Assembly (NCBI GenBank): GCA_947034895.1
Contig: OX344765.1
Span: 38,259,001-38,323,000 of the forward strand
Direction of reading: 5' to 3'
DNA: 64,000 nt
From: Rhytidiadelphus loreus
Taxonomy: Eukaryota > Streptophyta > Bryopsida > Hypnales > Hylocomiaceae
Shown: piece after piece, positions 35,299 through 47,291 of the stretch
Position numbering within the stretch: position 1 is the stretch's first letter
Layout of the letters: every line of letters begins with the position of its first letter
Program-made: the position numbers and the translations under genes
The notes under the pieces: generated by a model
What the model saw: only the letters and a program-made list of their open reading frames with translations
Told to the model about the DNA's origin: nothing
Database searches by the model: none

Positions 35299-38200
35299 TC
35301 TTGCGTGTAACAATTAACATGGATTCTGCAAGATTACAACAGTTCCAGAATTTTTTAACATAATTATAAAGACAAAGAAAATCATCTCCAAGGGAAAGAT
35401 TCTCTATGGTTACAATGATCGTACTATGGCCTCTCCATGATACAGAGGGAGACCCTCGTCACTAAGGGCTCCCCAGTTGGGGGGGAGCGCGGGCTCTGCC
35501 CCTGCCCCTGCCCCGACTGAGGCCTGCCCGTCGAGGGCCGCAGCCCAGCCTCCCGATGCCTTGCCTCCCGGGGCCGTTCTGTGCCTTAGCGATATCGCCT
35601 TCCGCAGTTCTCAGAGAGCGAGAGAGTTTTGAAAACATCAAAATTAGACGCTTTGCAAATCCGTAGGGGAAAGGCACAGTCGGTAATTCAATATTTAAAT
35701 TGGGGAAAGTAAACATTATGCTACAGTATATCCAAAAAGTGTAACACACATATCCAACAATTACTTGCTTGGATGAATTTGAAGGTGAGGAAGACAAGAT
35801 CTTTATACAAATTAGATGGTAGGAGGTAAAGTAATCCATGTGGGATATATTAAGGGTTAGGAGTAGTAGGAGCTCAATCTTCAAATCATCCCATATCCTT
35901 TGAAGGACGGTTCATAAGGATCAATGCATTTCAATATAAAAATCACCTCTCCACCCTCCATTCTCACGACGTATTCATGGAAAATTTCTTTGCTCAATAT
36001 TAAATCAAGTGATACAAAATAATATTTAAAAAAATATGAATGATTGTTTTGTAGATTGTATAGATTGATACCTACTCTAAAAACTTTGAAACATTGAGTT
36101 CCAAATAATGAGTTAATAGTTAGAAGGAGTTTGTTAAAAAACAAATATTAATTTAGATTTTGACCTTTTGGGGATGAGTAGTATTAAAGTAATTTAATTT
36201 AAATATTTTGTATTAAAAAACAAATATTGATTTCATGGATATTCATGAAAAAACAAATATTGATTTCTATCCCATCTCTTCTAGAGTTAAGGCAATGATA
36301 GTTAATTAATAACCAATTTTTCTTCTTCTTAAAATCTAGCAAAGTCTAATAAGTAGCACATCAAGTTTGTTCAAGGGACCACGGTAATAGGTCCACGGTA
36401 ATAGATTTATGATAATAGTTACTTAAATTTACCAAAAATAATAAATTTTGACCAAAATTTTTAAATGAAATTTCTAAGAAATCATATGCTCACAGGCTCA
36501 TAGGCTCACAGGTTTACAAGCTCACAAGCTCACAAGCTCATGCTCACAGGCTCACAAAATAGCAACCCTGCATCCAAGGATCCAAATTTGTTTAGGTAGA
36601 AGTTTTGCATTCTACATGGGTGCATTTATCTAGATTAGCCCTTGAACGGTTTGGCTAATGATTTGTAGCTTCATGACTAAGGGTATGTTCAGACTTGACA
36701 TTATGAAAGAGCAAGTTCTAAAAGATAAAACAATTCCAAAAAAACCCGATATTTTTTCCATTCTCATATTTAGGTTTGGATACTATTAACTCCGCTTTAA
36801 TTTGCAGGTTCAATAGTTTCATTGGTGTTCACACATGATGCTTTGCAACAGTAATTTGGTATAATGGCACAATTGACAAGATTATTTAACCCTTAACCCA
36901 TAGAGGATCATTGTTCCTATGATCTCAATTTTCAGTGAATTTTTTTGAAACTTTCTCATAAGATAGGAAAACTTATGAGCTTCGTGAAAATATAAATTTT
37001 ATTTCAATTGGTGACCAGGAGCAAAAGTTATGGCATCTTAAACATAATTTTCACGTCACTGGGCAGAAAAATAAATCTACAAAAATTTGAAATTAATTTT
37101 TTAATTTTTTTTCTTCTTAAAGATCGTATTTTTGTATACATGTGAAGCTTTGATTTATTCCATTTGGATTAGTAATGTGAAAGTTATGAACAATCTTGTT
37201 TTTCGGGCAATTTGAGCATCTTCTTGAAAAAATAACTTATAGGATTCAATTCTGAATTCAATTTTCACAATTTTTCAACAAAAATTGTTTGACAAGGTTA
37301 AGCTTTCTATTTAGAACAATCTCACCATTGAGATTATCGTGTTTCAATCCCATGTTTCAATCCCATGTTTCAATCCCATTTTAGAGCTATTAACGATTTA
37401 GTTTTTCTTTCAATCTTGGACCTACTTCTAATGAACAATTTTTTTCAAGAATGAAAATCAATTGTGTTTTTGTTTAATTTTTTTTTCTAGACTTTCAACT
37501 CAATTCTTCAACACAAATTTAGCGTGCGTCATTTATGGGATAATTGAGACTACCAGGTCACACATGAGTTGGGGTCTTAGGGGAAACAAAGCAAAGTGGT
37601 TCCACGTCACATGAGTCCATGTAAGGTAGCTGACCTCATTCCGACCACTTAAGCAATTTAGCATAGTTCAAATATGCATTTGGTGAGGAGAAAATTCCCC
37701 CTTGTAGAGAAATAGATTTGAGGAGGGTTCCAAATTTTTTTTCATTTTTTCCCTTCAAAAATGGAATACTTATGAATTTTTTCATGAAGATTCCTTTCAA
37801 TCCATTTTTGTTATATAGGGCACGACATTTCCAACCACAGGTTGATTACAAAATCGACCATGCTTCAAAGTAGGTGATAAATGTGGCTTCGAATGTACAT
37901 CTTGTGATCATTGTATGAACTCAATGTACACCTCCCCAACATTTGTGTTGCATGAGTTGTAACCTAGCTGCGTGAGCTATGACAAGTGATTGGAAACAAA
38001 GCAATCTAAATAGCGAAAAGAGGTTGTGGTCAAAAAGAGGTCGGCTACCTTAGTTGTTGCAGGACTCGGCTAGTTTTCTTCTGTAAGTTGTTGTCGTTGC
38101 ATGGGAATCGTGTATGGCGCTGCAGTCGTTCTCAGGATTTCAGTTTGCGCTTGAATGTTTATTTTGCGTTGTGGATTCTCAATCTATGGACGAGGATGAG

Positions 38201-40074
38201 GACAAGGTGTGCTGAGCTTCATAAGAGGATTTATTATTCAGTTGCCTCGTTTTGTAGTGTAGACTCTTGATTCTACTAGAGCCACTGAGAGTGTTTGCAT
38301 TGTTAGGGAGCTTTCTGAGGTGAAACACTCAGAGCTTGCTCATCGAGGGAAGAAGATGGAAAGAAAAAAAGAGAGAGAAAGTTTGCAAATATTAAGTTGA
38401 TCAAATTTGGAAAAAAAATTCTTCTTGGTGTTAGTTTAACCCCTCACTACTGTTGCAACATTTCAACCAATGTAGGGCAACTTGAAATCTCTGTATAAGT
38501 CGTTGTCTTCATGGCCTACAATTTATTCAAAATCTTGAGGCATTCCAATTCCACTGCAATTTCTAATTCTTTGTGCCTTGCAGTACTTATAATTGGCCCA
38601 CTTCAAAGCCATTAATTCAAAGCGAGGACTTAAATTTCAAATCTTCGTTTTTTGTTGATTCCAATACTGCATACAATCTAGCACAAATCACAGAAATTTT
38701 TCTACAACAACTTCTAGCTGTGGACTCACCACCATTCTTTTCCTCTGCCAAACTGTGAGTGCACATGTAGAATTGGCATTCCCTAAAGACTAATGGTGTG
38801 AACAAGTGTAGGAGTTTGCTTCAAATATCACCTAAAAGTTTGACCCTTAAGGTAGACCAACCCAATTCCATTCACTACCCAATTATATCCTCTACTTTTT
38901 GCCCCAATTCCGTTCAGAAAAACATCCAATTTTGTTCAATTTTTTTAACAAAATCAGTGATTTAATGCCTACAAGGGGTAACATGTCAATCTTTTATTGG
39001 TGAGTACTTAAGGCGTTTGTGGGTAGTTTATGGGACATTTGTGACTCCGCTCTATGGGCAATTTTGTAATTTTAGGACAGACCACTTCATAAATTCATAG
39101 AAACTACTATTTTAATCGAAAAATTATAGTTCTACTTGGGTTTAATTCATGAAACAAGTGTACATGTTTGAAAAACATGTGCCCCTCTTGGAATTGGCCC
39201 CAAAATATTCAGATTGCAAATCAAGGTGGTAATAGGCTTGTCCCTTAAAGCCAAATTTGAATGTACCCTAAGTTAATTCAGAAAGTTGATTTGTGCCATT
39301 ACCTTTGGTGATCTACATTGAATAGTGAATTTAAGTTGCCCCTCACTAATTTCTTGACATTCTATACTATATATAAATATATTATTACTATAGAAGGATG
39401 CAGTAATGCAAGAACCACATATGTTGCATGGATTGGTGCAATGGTTCATGGCCCAAGTTTAGAGAGTCACATGCGCCTCTATGTAGACAAGCAATGAGTC
39501 ACGAAGTAACTTCTCTAGGTAAGAGCATGCCTACAACAACGATGTGAATGGCGCAAACATGGTGCTTGTAAGCACCCCATCATAGGCATGATGAAGGCCA
39601 AACAATAGTAGGCCATGACCAAATTTGCTAAGTGAATGGTCAAATGGAGCATCTTGCCAAGGCTCAATAAAAGTGGAATATGTTAATTAGAATTAGTAGG
39701 AGCTTCAATGTTCATAGTGAAGTCAAATTAATATATTCCACATAGATTGTTCTATCTTCTACCATCCCATATGATTGTATATAAAGAGCTTTACTTCTCA
39801 TTTGAAAACTCAAAAAACAAGTTGAAAATGCGTTTGAAGCTATATAAGAGTTCAAAGATTAAATTTTTTATATTTCAATTGTCAAGCAAGAAAACTTCTT
39901 TAGATTGCATACTTCGCTTGGTGCCCCTCTTGGCGCATCAGCTGTAGAACATAGAAAGAATAAATGGCCATGATTTTCAAAACTACACAATAAGCCTCTA
40001 CTTGCCATCTCTATTTGCTAAGTCTGATGTGGGGATGCTCTAAGGACAACCTAGGGTAGACAACCCATTTCCAA
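35299..40074. other. Gene-poor repeat-derived DNA
   Basis: No gene recognised. Notable items are a GC-rich island at 35465-35590, a 10-bp tandem repeat at 36487-36557, and TTAACCCTTAACCC at 36886-36899, which looks like the end of a TTAA-type element whose partner I cannot place. Confidence 0.4.
36487..36557. repeat. Short tandem repeat, GCTCACAGG / AAGCTCACAA
   Basis: About seven copies of a 9-10 bp unit built on GCTCACAAG. Confidence 0.75.
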
Positions 40075-41007
40075 ACTGTATTTTTTGACAACATAGCGAT
40101 TTTGGGCAACTCACTACAAATGGGATTTTTCTTTTTTTTAGTTGAAATTTCCACACAATATGTGTCCAAGGAATAGCTTTAAGAACCAACAATTTTCATA
40201 ACTTTTGACTATATGGTTCAAAAGTTATTGCATGATATGTAATTTTCAGTGTTCACCAAGCAACCCAAGCAAAAAAAAAAACTTCTTAGAAAATCACTTT
40301 TAAAAAATAAAAAAATTGAAATTGATTCTCTATATTTTTATGCATGTGGTAAGCTTTGAATAATTCCATTTTGATTAATGACATGAAAGTCATGAGGAAT
40401 TTTAGTTTGGATTAGTTTGTGGGTAGTTATGGAATCTCTACTCTAAAATAAACTTTGAAATCCTTTATTTAACTCAATTTTAAATATTTTTGGAAAAAAA
40501 TAAAAGCATTAGGTGTATATTGTTTATTGAAAAATTACAACCATTGGAATTGTCATTTTTCAATTCCATAAATAAATTGTTAACAATTTAGTATTTTTAA
40601 ACATTCTCTACTTTTTTCTACTTACTATTTTTTCCCTATATAATGTACAATTTCAAATGATCTTGAAATTTTCAAGCATGCAGCCAACTTGCCTTGAAGA
40701 AGGAATCCAAAGAGTAAAAATCATTTTGGACATTTTTTCATATAAATGTGACCTTGTGAAGTGCAGCTTCCCGTATTTTCACAAGGCCAAAAAAAATGAT
40801 TTTTGTCACTCAAATGTTAATATCTTGCAATCTACACCATGGAAACTTCTGAAATTTTCTCTACATCTTTTCAAACCAGTGTACTACAAGATCCTATGGT
40901 TACATGTTTCTAAACATGTTATTTTTCTAAAATTTGTTACTTGTTCTAGAAATGACAATTTTGTAGCAGTTTTGGTAAAAATATAGTCTCTGATGTTTAG
41001 GGATTAA
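40075..41007 (+). mobile_element. Family A element
   Basis: Aligns in the same orientation with 25503-26377 over most of its length (GACAACATAG.GATTTTGG, then AACAATTTTCATAACTTTTG, then TACTACAAGATCCTATGGTT). The right end is TTTAGGGA before TTAA at 41004-41007; the left end is degenerate. Confidence 0.6.
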
Positions 41008-41493
41008 ACATTCAATTATGCATATTTGGAGGTACAATTTTTTTAAGTGCAACTTTTTCCATGTACCAAATAGAATTTGGAAAGATTGCATATTTTTCTA
41101 GAATTCTATTTCACAAATCCTAATTACTACGAATGTTTTAGACAAAGATTATCTTCAACCTATAATGGTGATGTAGACCTTTCTATTTATTACCATAGAC
41201 TAATTGTAAAATTGACCAAGGGTTGGTTGCAATATTGACATCTTTGCAACCAATCATAATGTGCCACAATTGCTTCTCGAACTATGCCACAACTTCATGG
41301 AAAGAGAGCTAGCCTATAGATTGAAAATGGGTGGGCTACTATAATTGTTAAAGCAACCCAATTTCACTATTTGGGTGTAGGTAGGGTTTGTACTTTTCGT
41401 ACTCTTGATGCTTTGCTCATGTCAACAACCTTATGGAACCTGGCAATGCCATTGCCATATGCTATGCTAGCTCTAATACTAGGTAGGAGTTGT

Positions 41494-42148
41494 TTAACTC
41501 CTAAATGCCTAATGCACCAAATTTAGGTGTTGACAATACTTCAAAGTTAATAAAACCTAGTCAAGTTGCTATTTTTAGTAGTTTATAATTTTGAAAATTT
41601 TCTTTTTGAAGTCTTGTTTTAGCATCAAAAATCCAATTTTAAAAATGATCGATTATAATTTTTCTATTCAAGATTTTGTCCAAGGGTGCCCATTGCAATC
41701 TTGACTTTCTATAGTGTCGAGGGCTCTCGGAAACAAGTCTCAAATACACTAGATCTTGGAGAATAATCACATTAGAAATTCATTTAAAAAATTGTAGAGT
41801 AGATTTTGAGAATCCATAAATTGATCGGGATTATGCATGTTAGGCCATTTATCCTCATAATTTTTTATTGACCAAATTTTTAGATTTGACATGTGTAAAA
41901 AGAAGATTGAAATACTTCAAATCACTTTCGTGGTTTTAACACCCTCATGATCAAACATTATAATCTTTCAATCCATAAGTGATATTGTTGTGTTTTCTTT
42001 TCCTACGTGATCTCTAACATCTCTAGTTTGAATTTGTATGGTTACAAATTCAAGAAAAATTGATACAACTTATCAAAATGTTGTTTTTAATTCAATTTAG
42101 AGCAAATTCCTCGAAGCTCAAAAAAGGTCTTGGGCATTTAGAGGTTAA
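41494..42148. mobile_element. TTAA-flanked miniature element (family B, copy 2)
   Basis: TTAA at 41494-41497 and 42145-42148. The left end is TTAACTCCTAAATGCCTAAT; the right end, reverse complemented, is TTAACCTCTAAATGCCCAAG. The interior aligns along its length with 4808-5461. No coding. Confidence 0.75.
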
Positions 42149-43887
42149 GTTGCAAACTCAACTGGGTGGTCTTGCTCTTGGCCAAAGACGAGAAAGGCAA
42201 GTCAAGGTGTTTCATTTGTGTAAAAAATAAGAAAAGTAAAAAGCAAAAAGTTGGGTCTAGATCTTACATATCACAGAAGATGTCAAGATCTTGGTTGGCA
42301 ACTTCAGTGCCTAACTGTTCTAACATAGGTAAAATACAAACAAAAGAGAAGATACAAACAGAGAATCTTTCTCAATGAATAGTGCAACCAACTATTGCCC
42401 ACAACTGGTCAGCTTAAAAAACCATGACAGAAGGGCTGTCCCCAAAAGGTTCTTCTATCACTAAGAGCTTCTTCGTCATCAATGAAGGGAGTGTCTGGAC
42501 TAGCACCTGAGAGTGTACCTGTTTCCATCGTTTGATAGCTCGTGCTTCATGGTTTGTCAATTGCCTAGACGATAAGCCATCCTGCGACTCCACTGGTGAA
42601 GTATGACCAAATTTTCAAAGTCACGTTGAATTAAATTAGTGCAATGAATCTGAAATATTATTAAGTGACTCCATACCTATCCACAAACTAAAACTCCTCT
42701 TAAATTAAAATGGAATGATTCAAAGCTTCCTCTCTCTCTATATAATTTAAAAATTTTACTTCTTAAAAAGATGATTTTTAAAGAGTTTTTTTGGGTTGCC
42801 CAAGTTGCTTGCCAAACACTGAAAATTACATATCATACAATGACTTTTTAACCATCTGGTCAAAAGTTATGAACATTGTTGCATCTTAAAGCTACTTTTC
42901 GGGCACATGTTGTGTGAAGTTTTCAAAAAATAAAAATAAAAATTCCTTTTGTAGTGAGCTGCCTAAAATCGCTATGTTGCTAAAAAAACAGTGCTTGGAT
43001 CTTTAGGAGTCTAGGGGGGAAAACAAAATCTTGAGATGATAGTGCTCTTTGAAAGGGTGAATGTATGTGTACCTGATCTCTCATCCATAATCTTCATGCT
43101 TCATCCAAGCCCACGGATGTAAGTAGCTTCGTCAATCACTCGAGTGAACATCGCGGCTTTCTGCAGAGCCCACAATAAATGAAATATGTTAGCCAGGGAC
43201 AGACCAAAGGACGCCTTGATTGATGAAATCTTATCCCTGACCTGTATGTAAGAAACCTTGTCTCATGACTCCTCTGTGACTGTCACTCTGCCACTCTGAA
43301 CCGTGACGATGCTCAAAGCTCTCAGTGGCACGAGGTTAACGAGGATAATGAGGCCCCCTGTTAGTGAAGTTGGTAGATGTGAATGTGAGTACGTGAGATG
43401 ACAAATTGAACTCAAAATGCTTGCAATTGCATATACATTGTAGACAGACACGTTAATTGAAAGCTTCTTTCTTTTTTTTCGTTCTATTTTGCGAAATCGG
43501 GCCTTTCTATTTTTCTTCATTTCGGCACCCCACTTAATGATTACGCCCACCAGGTCTGAAACTCTGCAAATTGAACTTTGCAGTCAAATTGAACCAGGTA
43601 ATCATGTTTTGGTGCAGAGTCCCTCACTGTGTTTCGTCTGTCTTCCTTCAGGAGTCCCCACTTGATACCGTAAGCTTACAGGATTGTCAGGTCTGCGCAA
43701 TGACATCTCCATTTGCTGCAACGCAAGAAACCAGGTAATCAAAGCCTCAACAGAGCCGGTATGGCTAGCGAGCTCTGAATCTCGGGAAACGCTTGTGAAT
43801 AGCGACAAGCAGTTGAATCTAAGCTTGCTAGCATGACCATCAGCTGGAAGTTCATGAAATTGACTGGCTGGTGGACTGATCACTTGA
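42149..43887. other. Intergenic region upstream of lectin 2
   Basis: No gene recognised. A partial reverse-oriented family A element lies at about 42660-43015. The last few hundred bases are presumably lectin 2 promoter; antisense frames there show no motif. Confidence 0.45.
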
Positions 43888-43894
43888 ATAAATA
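43888..43894 (+). promoter_or_regulatory. Possible TATA box of lectin 2
   Basis: ATAAATA about 150 bp upstream of the chosen ATG, at a spacing similar to that of the TATA box of the paralogue. Confidence 0.4.
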
Positions 43895-44040
43895 GGGGCT
43901 GTGAAAGATAGAATTCATTCAGTAATCTGAAGCTCAAGGGTCTCAGACAATTCAAACTTCAAGCGGGGATCGAAATCAGAGCAAGAGCGTAGTGAATTAG
44001 CTGATTTCATCGTATGCACATCGAGCTGCTTGTTGCGACC

Positions 44041-45142
44041 ATGGCGGGTACTGTAGGAATGTGGTTGTTTTGCTTGGGAATGGTGGCCATTGGAGCTGCC
44101 CAATTTGCTGGCGCCGGGGTGTTGGACACGCCCCCCAGCGGCTTCAACCTCGCCATCCCGCTCCTGGACAACAGATTCACGTGCAGCGTCGACTCAGCGC
44201 TGGGTATCGACCCAAAGCACATCTGCACTCCCGGCACCAACTCCCCGGTGCTCTTCTTGTCTAGCAGCGACGGAGTGGTGCCCGCGCGCTACCAGTACAA
44301 GACGCCCGTGCAGCTCTGGAAGAAAGACTCCCAGTACGTGGCCTCGTTCTCTGCCTACTTCACAGTGAACTTCGACCGATACTCGGAGTTCACCGTGAGG
44401 GAGCTTTTCGGGGGAGGGGGTTTGGCGTTCGCAATCACGCCGTCGTTATCCGTGGACGGCACAGGACCCGAGGGTTTTGGACTGTTCCCCATTGACGAGA
44501 AGACGGGCGCGAGCAAGAATGGCGTTAACACGAAGACGGTGGCGGTGGAGATCGACATCTCGCGTGCAGAGGCCAATGGCTTCGACCCTCAAATCCCCCA
44601 CATTGGACTGGACATCAACAGCGTGAAGTCCGTGCAGAGCAAGTACTTGGGAGACCCCGCGGCTTTCATCGACAACAAGGTTAGCGCGCACGAATCCACA
44701 AGCTTAGACAACCGAATTCTTGCAGAGAGCATTAATAAGTACACATGATTCTGGGGATGATATATTCTATCTTACTAGTCTGAAGCTTCGATCTGCGCAG
44801 AGAAAACGCCAAATGACTCGATATTCTTGCATGTACGCGGTGCTTGATTTTCACGTTTGAGTTGTGATCGACGTGTGCGTGCAGATTGGCGTGTGGATCG
44901 ACTACAACGCATTGACGGAGACGATCGAGGTGTACACGCACAAGGTGAAGGAAACCCTGACGCCCAAGAGGCAGAATGCCAACATTGCCATCCGCTACAA
45001 GGGTCTGAAACTGGCCAAGGAGGTGAACGAGTACTCGTATGTGGGCTTGGCTGCAAGGGTTCCCGAATCCGACCATGGCGCCTACAAGATCTACGACTTC
45101 ATGTTCACCACCGCGTGGGTGGTGGGTAGCACTATCAACTGA
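44041..45142 (+). CDS. Secreted L-type (legume-like) lectin, gene 2
   Basis: Soluble carbohydrate-binding lectin, paralogue of gene 1. Exons 44041-44679 and 44885-45142 are joined by a 205-bp GT-AG intron in phase 0, giving 298 aa. I chose the ATG at 44041 (context ACCATGGCG), because it lines up with the paralogue and is followed directly by a hydrophobic signal peptide (GMWLFCLGMVAIGAA); an in-frame ATG at 44014 would add nine residues. GLAFAI, VEIDI...N.FDPQIPHIGLDIN and VWIDYN carry the family's metal- and fold-defining residues. Exon 2 has exactly the same length as in gene 1, with conservative changes. The gene is transcribed towards TMEM256, ending 743 bp before that gene's stop. Codons are GC-rich. 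Sugar specificity is not predictable by eye. Confidence 0.93.
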
Positions 45143-45884
45143 GAGCCTTATATTAGGCGGAAAATTTGATTCGGGCCTTTCTTGCTGATGATTTATTAGA
45201 CGTAGTTGATTATTACATAGTATTGACTCCACCCTGGAATATATGGCTTGGAGCTAAGTGCTGAAGCACTATGACAGTAAATTTTGTGTATTACAACATA
45301 AGAACCATGACTGTTACTATAACCTAAGTAGTCGATTTTGCTGAGAATGAGGCTCAGCAAGTGTCTCTGGAGGTTTCATAACATGATTTATACTCAGATA
45401 TGTGGGAACTGTATGGTATCAGCTGAAGCTGATTAACCTTGCTGAATCGAAAGCTAGGGATAATAAGCTCCTGAAGCAGAAACAACACCACGTACCACCA
45501 AACACTATTACAAGATGATGAGGGTTGCAACACAGACAATCAACCAAGAAAGCCTGTGTTACCTCTTTGATCAATTTAACACCTCAACTAACTTCCTTAA
45601 CCCTGAAAAGACGCAGCCTATCACCACAGTAGTCAGCCAAAAATGATCCAACTAGTAGATGCATTCTTTGTTTCTACAAAACCCTGAAAGTCATTCATCG
45701 GACTCGGACACTTTGAGTCCTCTGCAGCGTTACGAAGTTACAGGGGTGATAGCAGATTAGGCACTTCTGCTTGCCGAATGCTTATCATGCCACTTCTTGG
45801 GCAAGAAATAATTATTCTATGCCAAACTTGCTATCAACTTACGGGTATTTGACGCACCACGCTCCTCTGGAGACTGCAGCACAT

Positions 45885-47291
45885 TCAAAACAGCAGGGAC
45901 GCCCAAGCTCCGATGAATCCAAACCCTCCAAAAGGAGCCGGCAACGACAGGCTACGATTTTCATAGAATGCCGCAACGTAACACCTGAACGACCCCAAAA
46001 CACTTGTGAGTCAGAGCTTTACAGTAGACAATGTTCACAAATAATACACTCTATGGCCAAATCTGAAAGAAATGAGGTTAGATATCTAAGAATCTTAAGA
46101 ATGAGCTTAGAAATCTAGAAACACCAGGCTTGCTGCTATTAATATGTAATTGGAATGCCAAAAGAGAGAATAATAGTAATGGAAACTCACGATCCCGAAA
46201 ACGCTACAAGTCCGAATGTCAGAAGACCTCCAAACTGCGAAATCCCAGGGCAAAACTACAGTCAGAAAACATTGAACGCGGGTAAATACAGTATAAATTA
46301 AATCATCTGTATTAATTATTTTTTTGGTACTCTTTCATAAAATTCAAGGAGACAATTGTGTTTCAGTAGTAAAACAATTTCATACTGCCGCTAGTGTTAA
46401 GCACGTATGGATACAAGTAAAACTCTCAATTTCTAAGATATCAGAGAATGAAAACCGGACACCCTAAACGAAAGAACGATTGAACATGAATGGAAAAAGT
46501 TGCCAAATTACTAATCAATAATGGATATTTCAATGACAATTTAAAACTATTGGGTAATACATCTACATAAACTAACTTTTTCTTACTCCCAACTGCAAAC
46601 TAATATTGAGCTCCAACTGTACAGCTGACACCGCGGAATCAATTAAAAGCCATAAACTGCCAGTTGATAGCCACAAACTTCAAGATGGGTTATGAGTAAC
46701 CACGCACCACACGAGGCCGCTTCGTGAGAGGAGCAGCAAGAAGAGCAACCGTGTGCACTAAGTGATAAAGATTTGCAGTCTCCCACACCTGCCATAGCCA
46801 AGGCTTTCTATTAAGCAAGACCACATCCATCAAGCTGCAAAACCATCTTTTCTAGAAAAATCGAAGCCTGAAATAAACCTTGAATCCCTAATTGTTGAAC
46901 CCTTGACCCCCACTCGCACTCCAACACAGCGGACACTCACAATTTTGTTAGTAGGGTTGGTTGGTTTGAACATGTGTGTTCCAAAAGCGCCCAGTCCCAC
47001 TGCTGCCATGCCTACAGGTGCACACATTCAACACAACCAGAGAATGCGTCAATTCCTTTCGAATCTCGTGGAGATACCCTAGATTCTTGAGCAGACAGAA
47101 TTTGCTTGAATCCATTCACTCTACATTCGAAATGAAGTATAATTTGAAGCAGCAAAAAGTGTGTTGCACATACCAGAGATCGCGGCCACTTTGTGCCAAA
47201 CGAGATGCTCCTCCGATTTCGACGTCCCTTTGCTGGAATGGTCCACCAAGGGCGCTCCAAGCTCGTTACTTTCTTCTCCGGAATTCGCCAT
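45885..47291 (-). CDS. TMEM256/DUF423 small membrane protein, 137 aa
   Basis: Homologue of the TMEM256/DUF423 family, small integral membrane proteins of unknown biochemical role. Five exons: 47291-47174, 47011-46941, 46788-46708, 46234-46191 and 45984-45885; all introns are GT-AG and phases join without conflict. After a polar N-terminus (MANSGEESNELGAPL) come HLVWHKVAAISG and four hydrophobic segments: AAVGLGAFGTHMF (with the family phrase FGTHMFKP.NP), LYHLVHTVALLAAP, FGGLLTFGLVAFSGSCYVA and PFGGFGFIGAWASLLF at the extreme C-terminus. The order and wording match the plant family closely, and the protein looks complete. The exon 3 donor could shift by one codon (GTG repeat). The gene converges on lectin 2 and has no obvious functional neighbour. 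Confidence 0.9.

Noticed and set aside
36487..36557. CRISPR-like direct repeats
   Set aside because: Units are only 9-10 bp with no spacers, and the genome is eukaryotic; it is a simple tandem repeat.
43602..43955. 117-codon minus-strand frame upstream of lectin 2
   Set aside because: No recognisable motif, and it covers the likely lectin promoter and TATA box.
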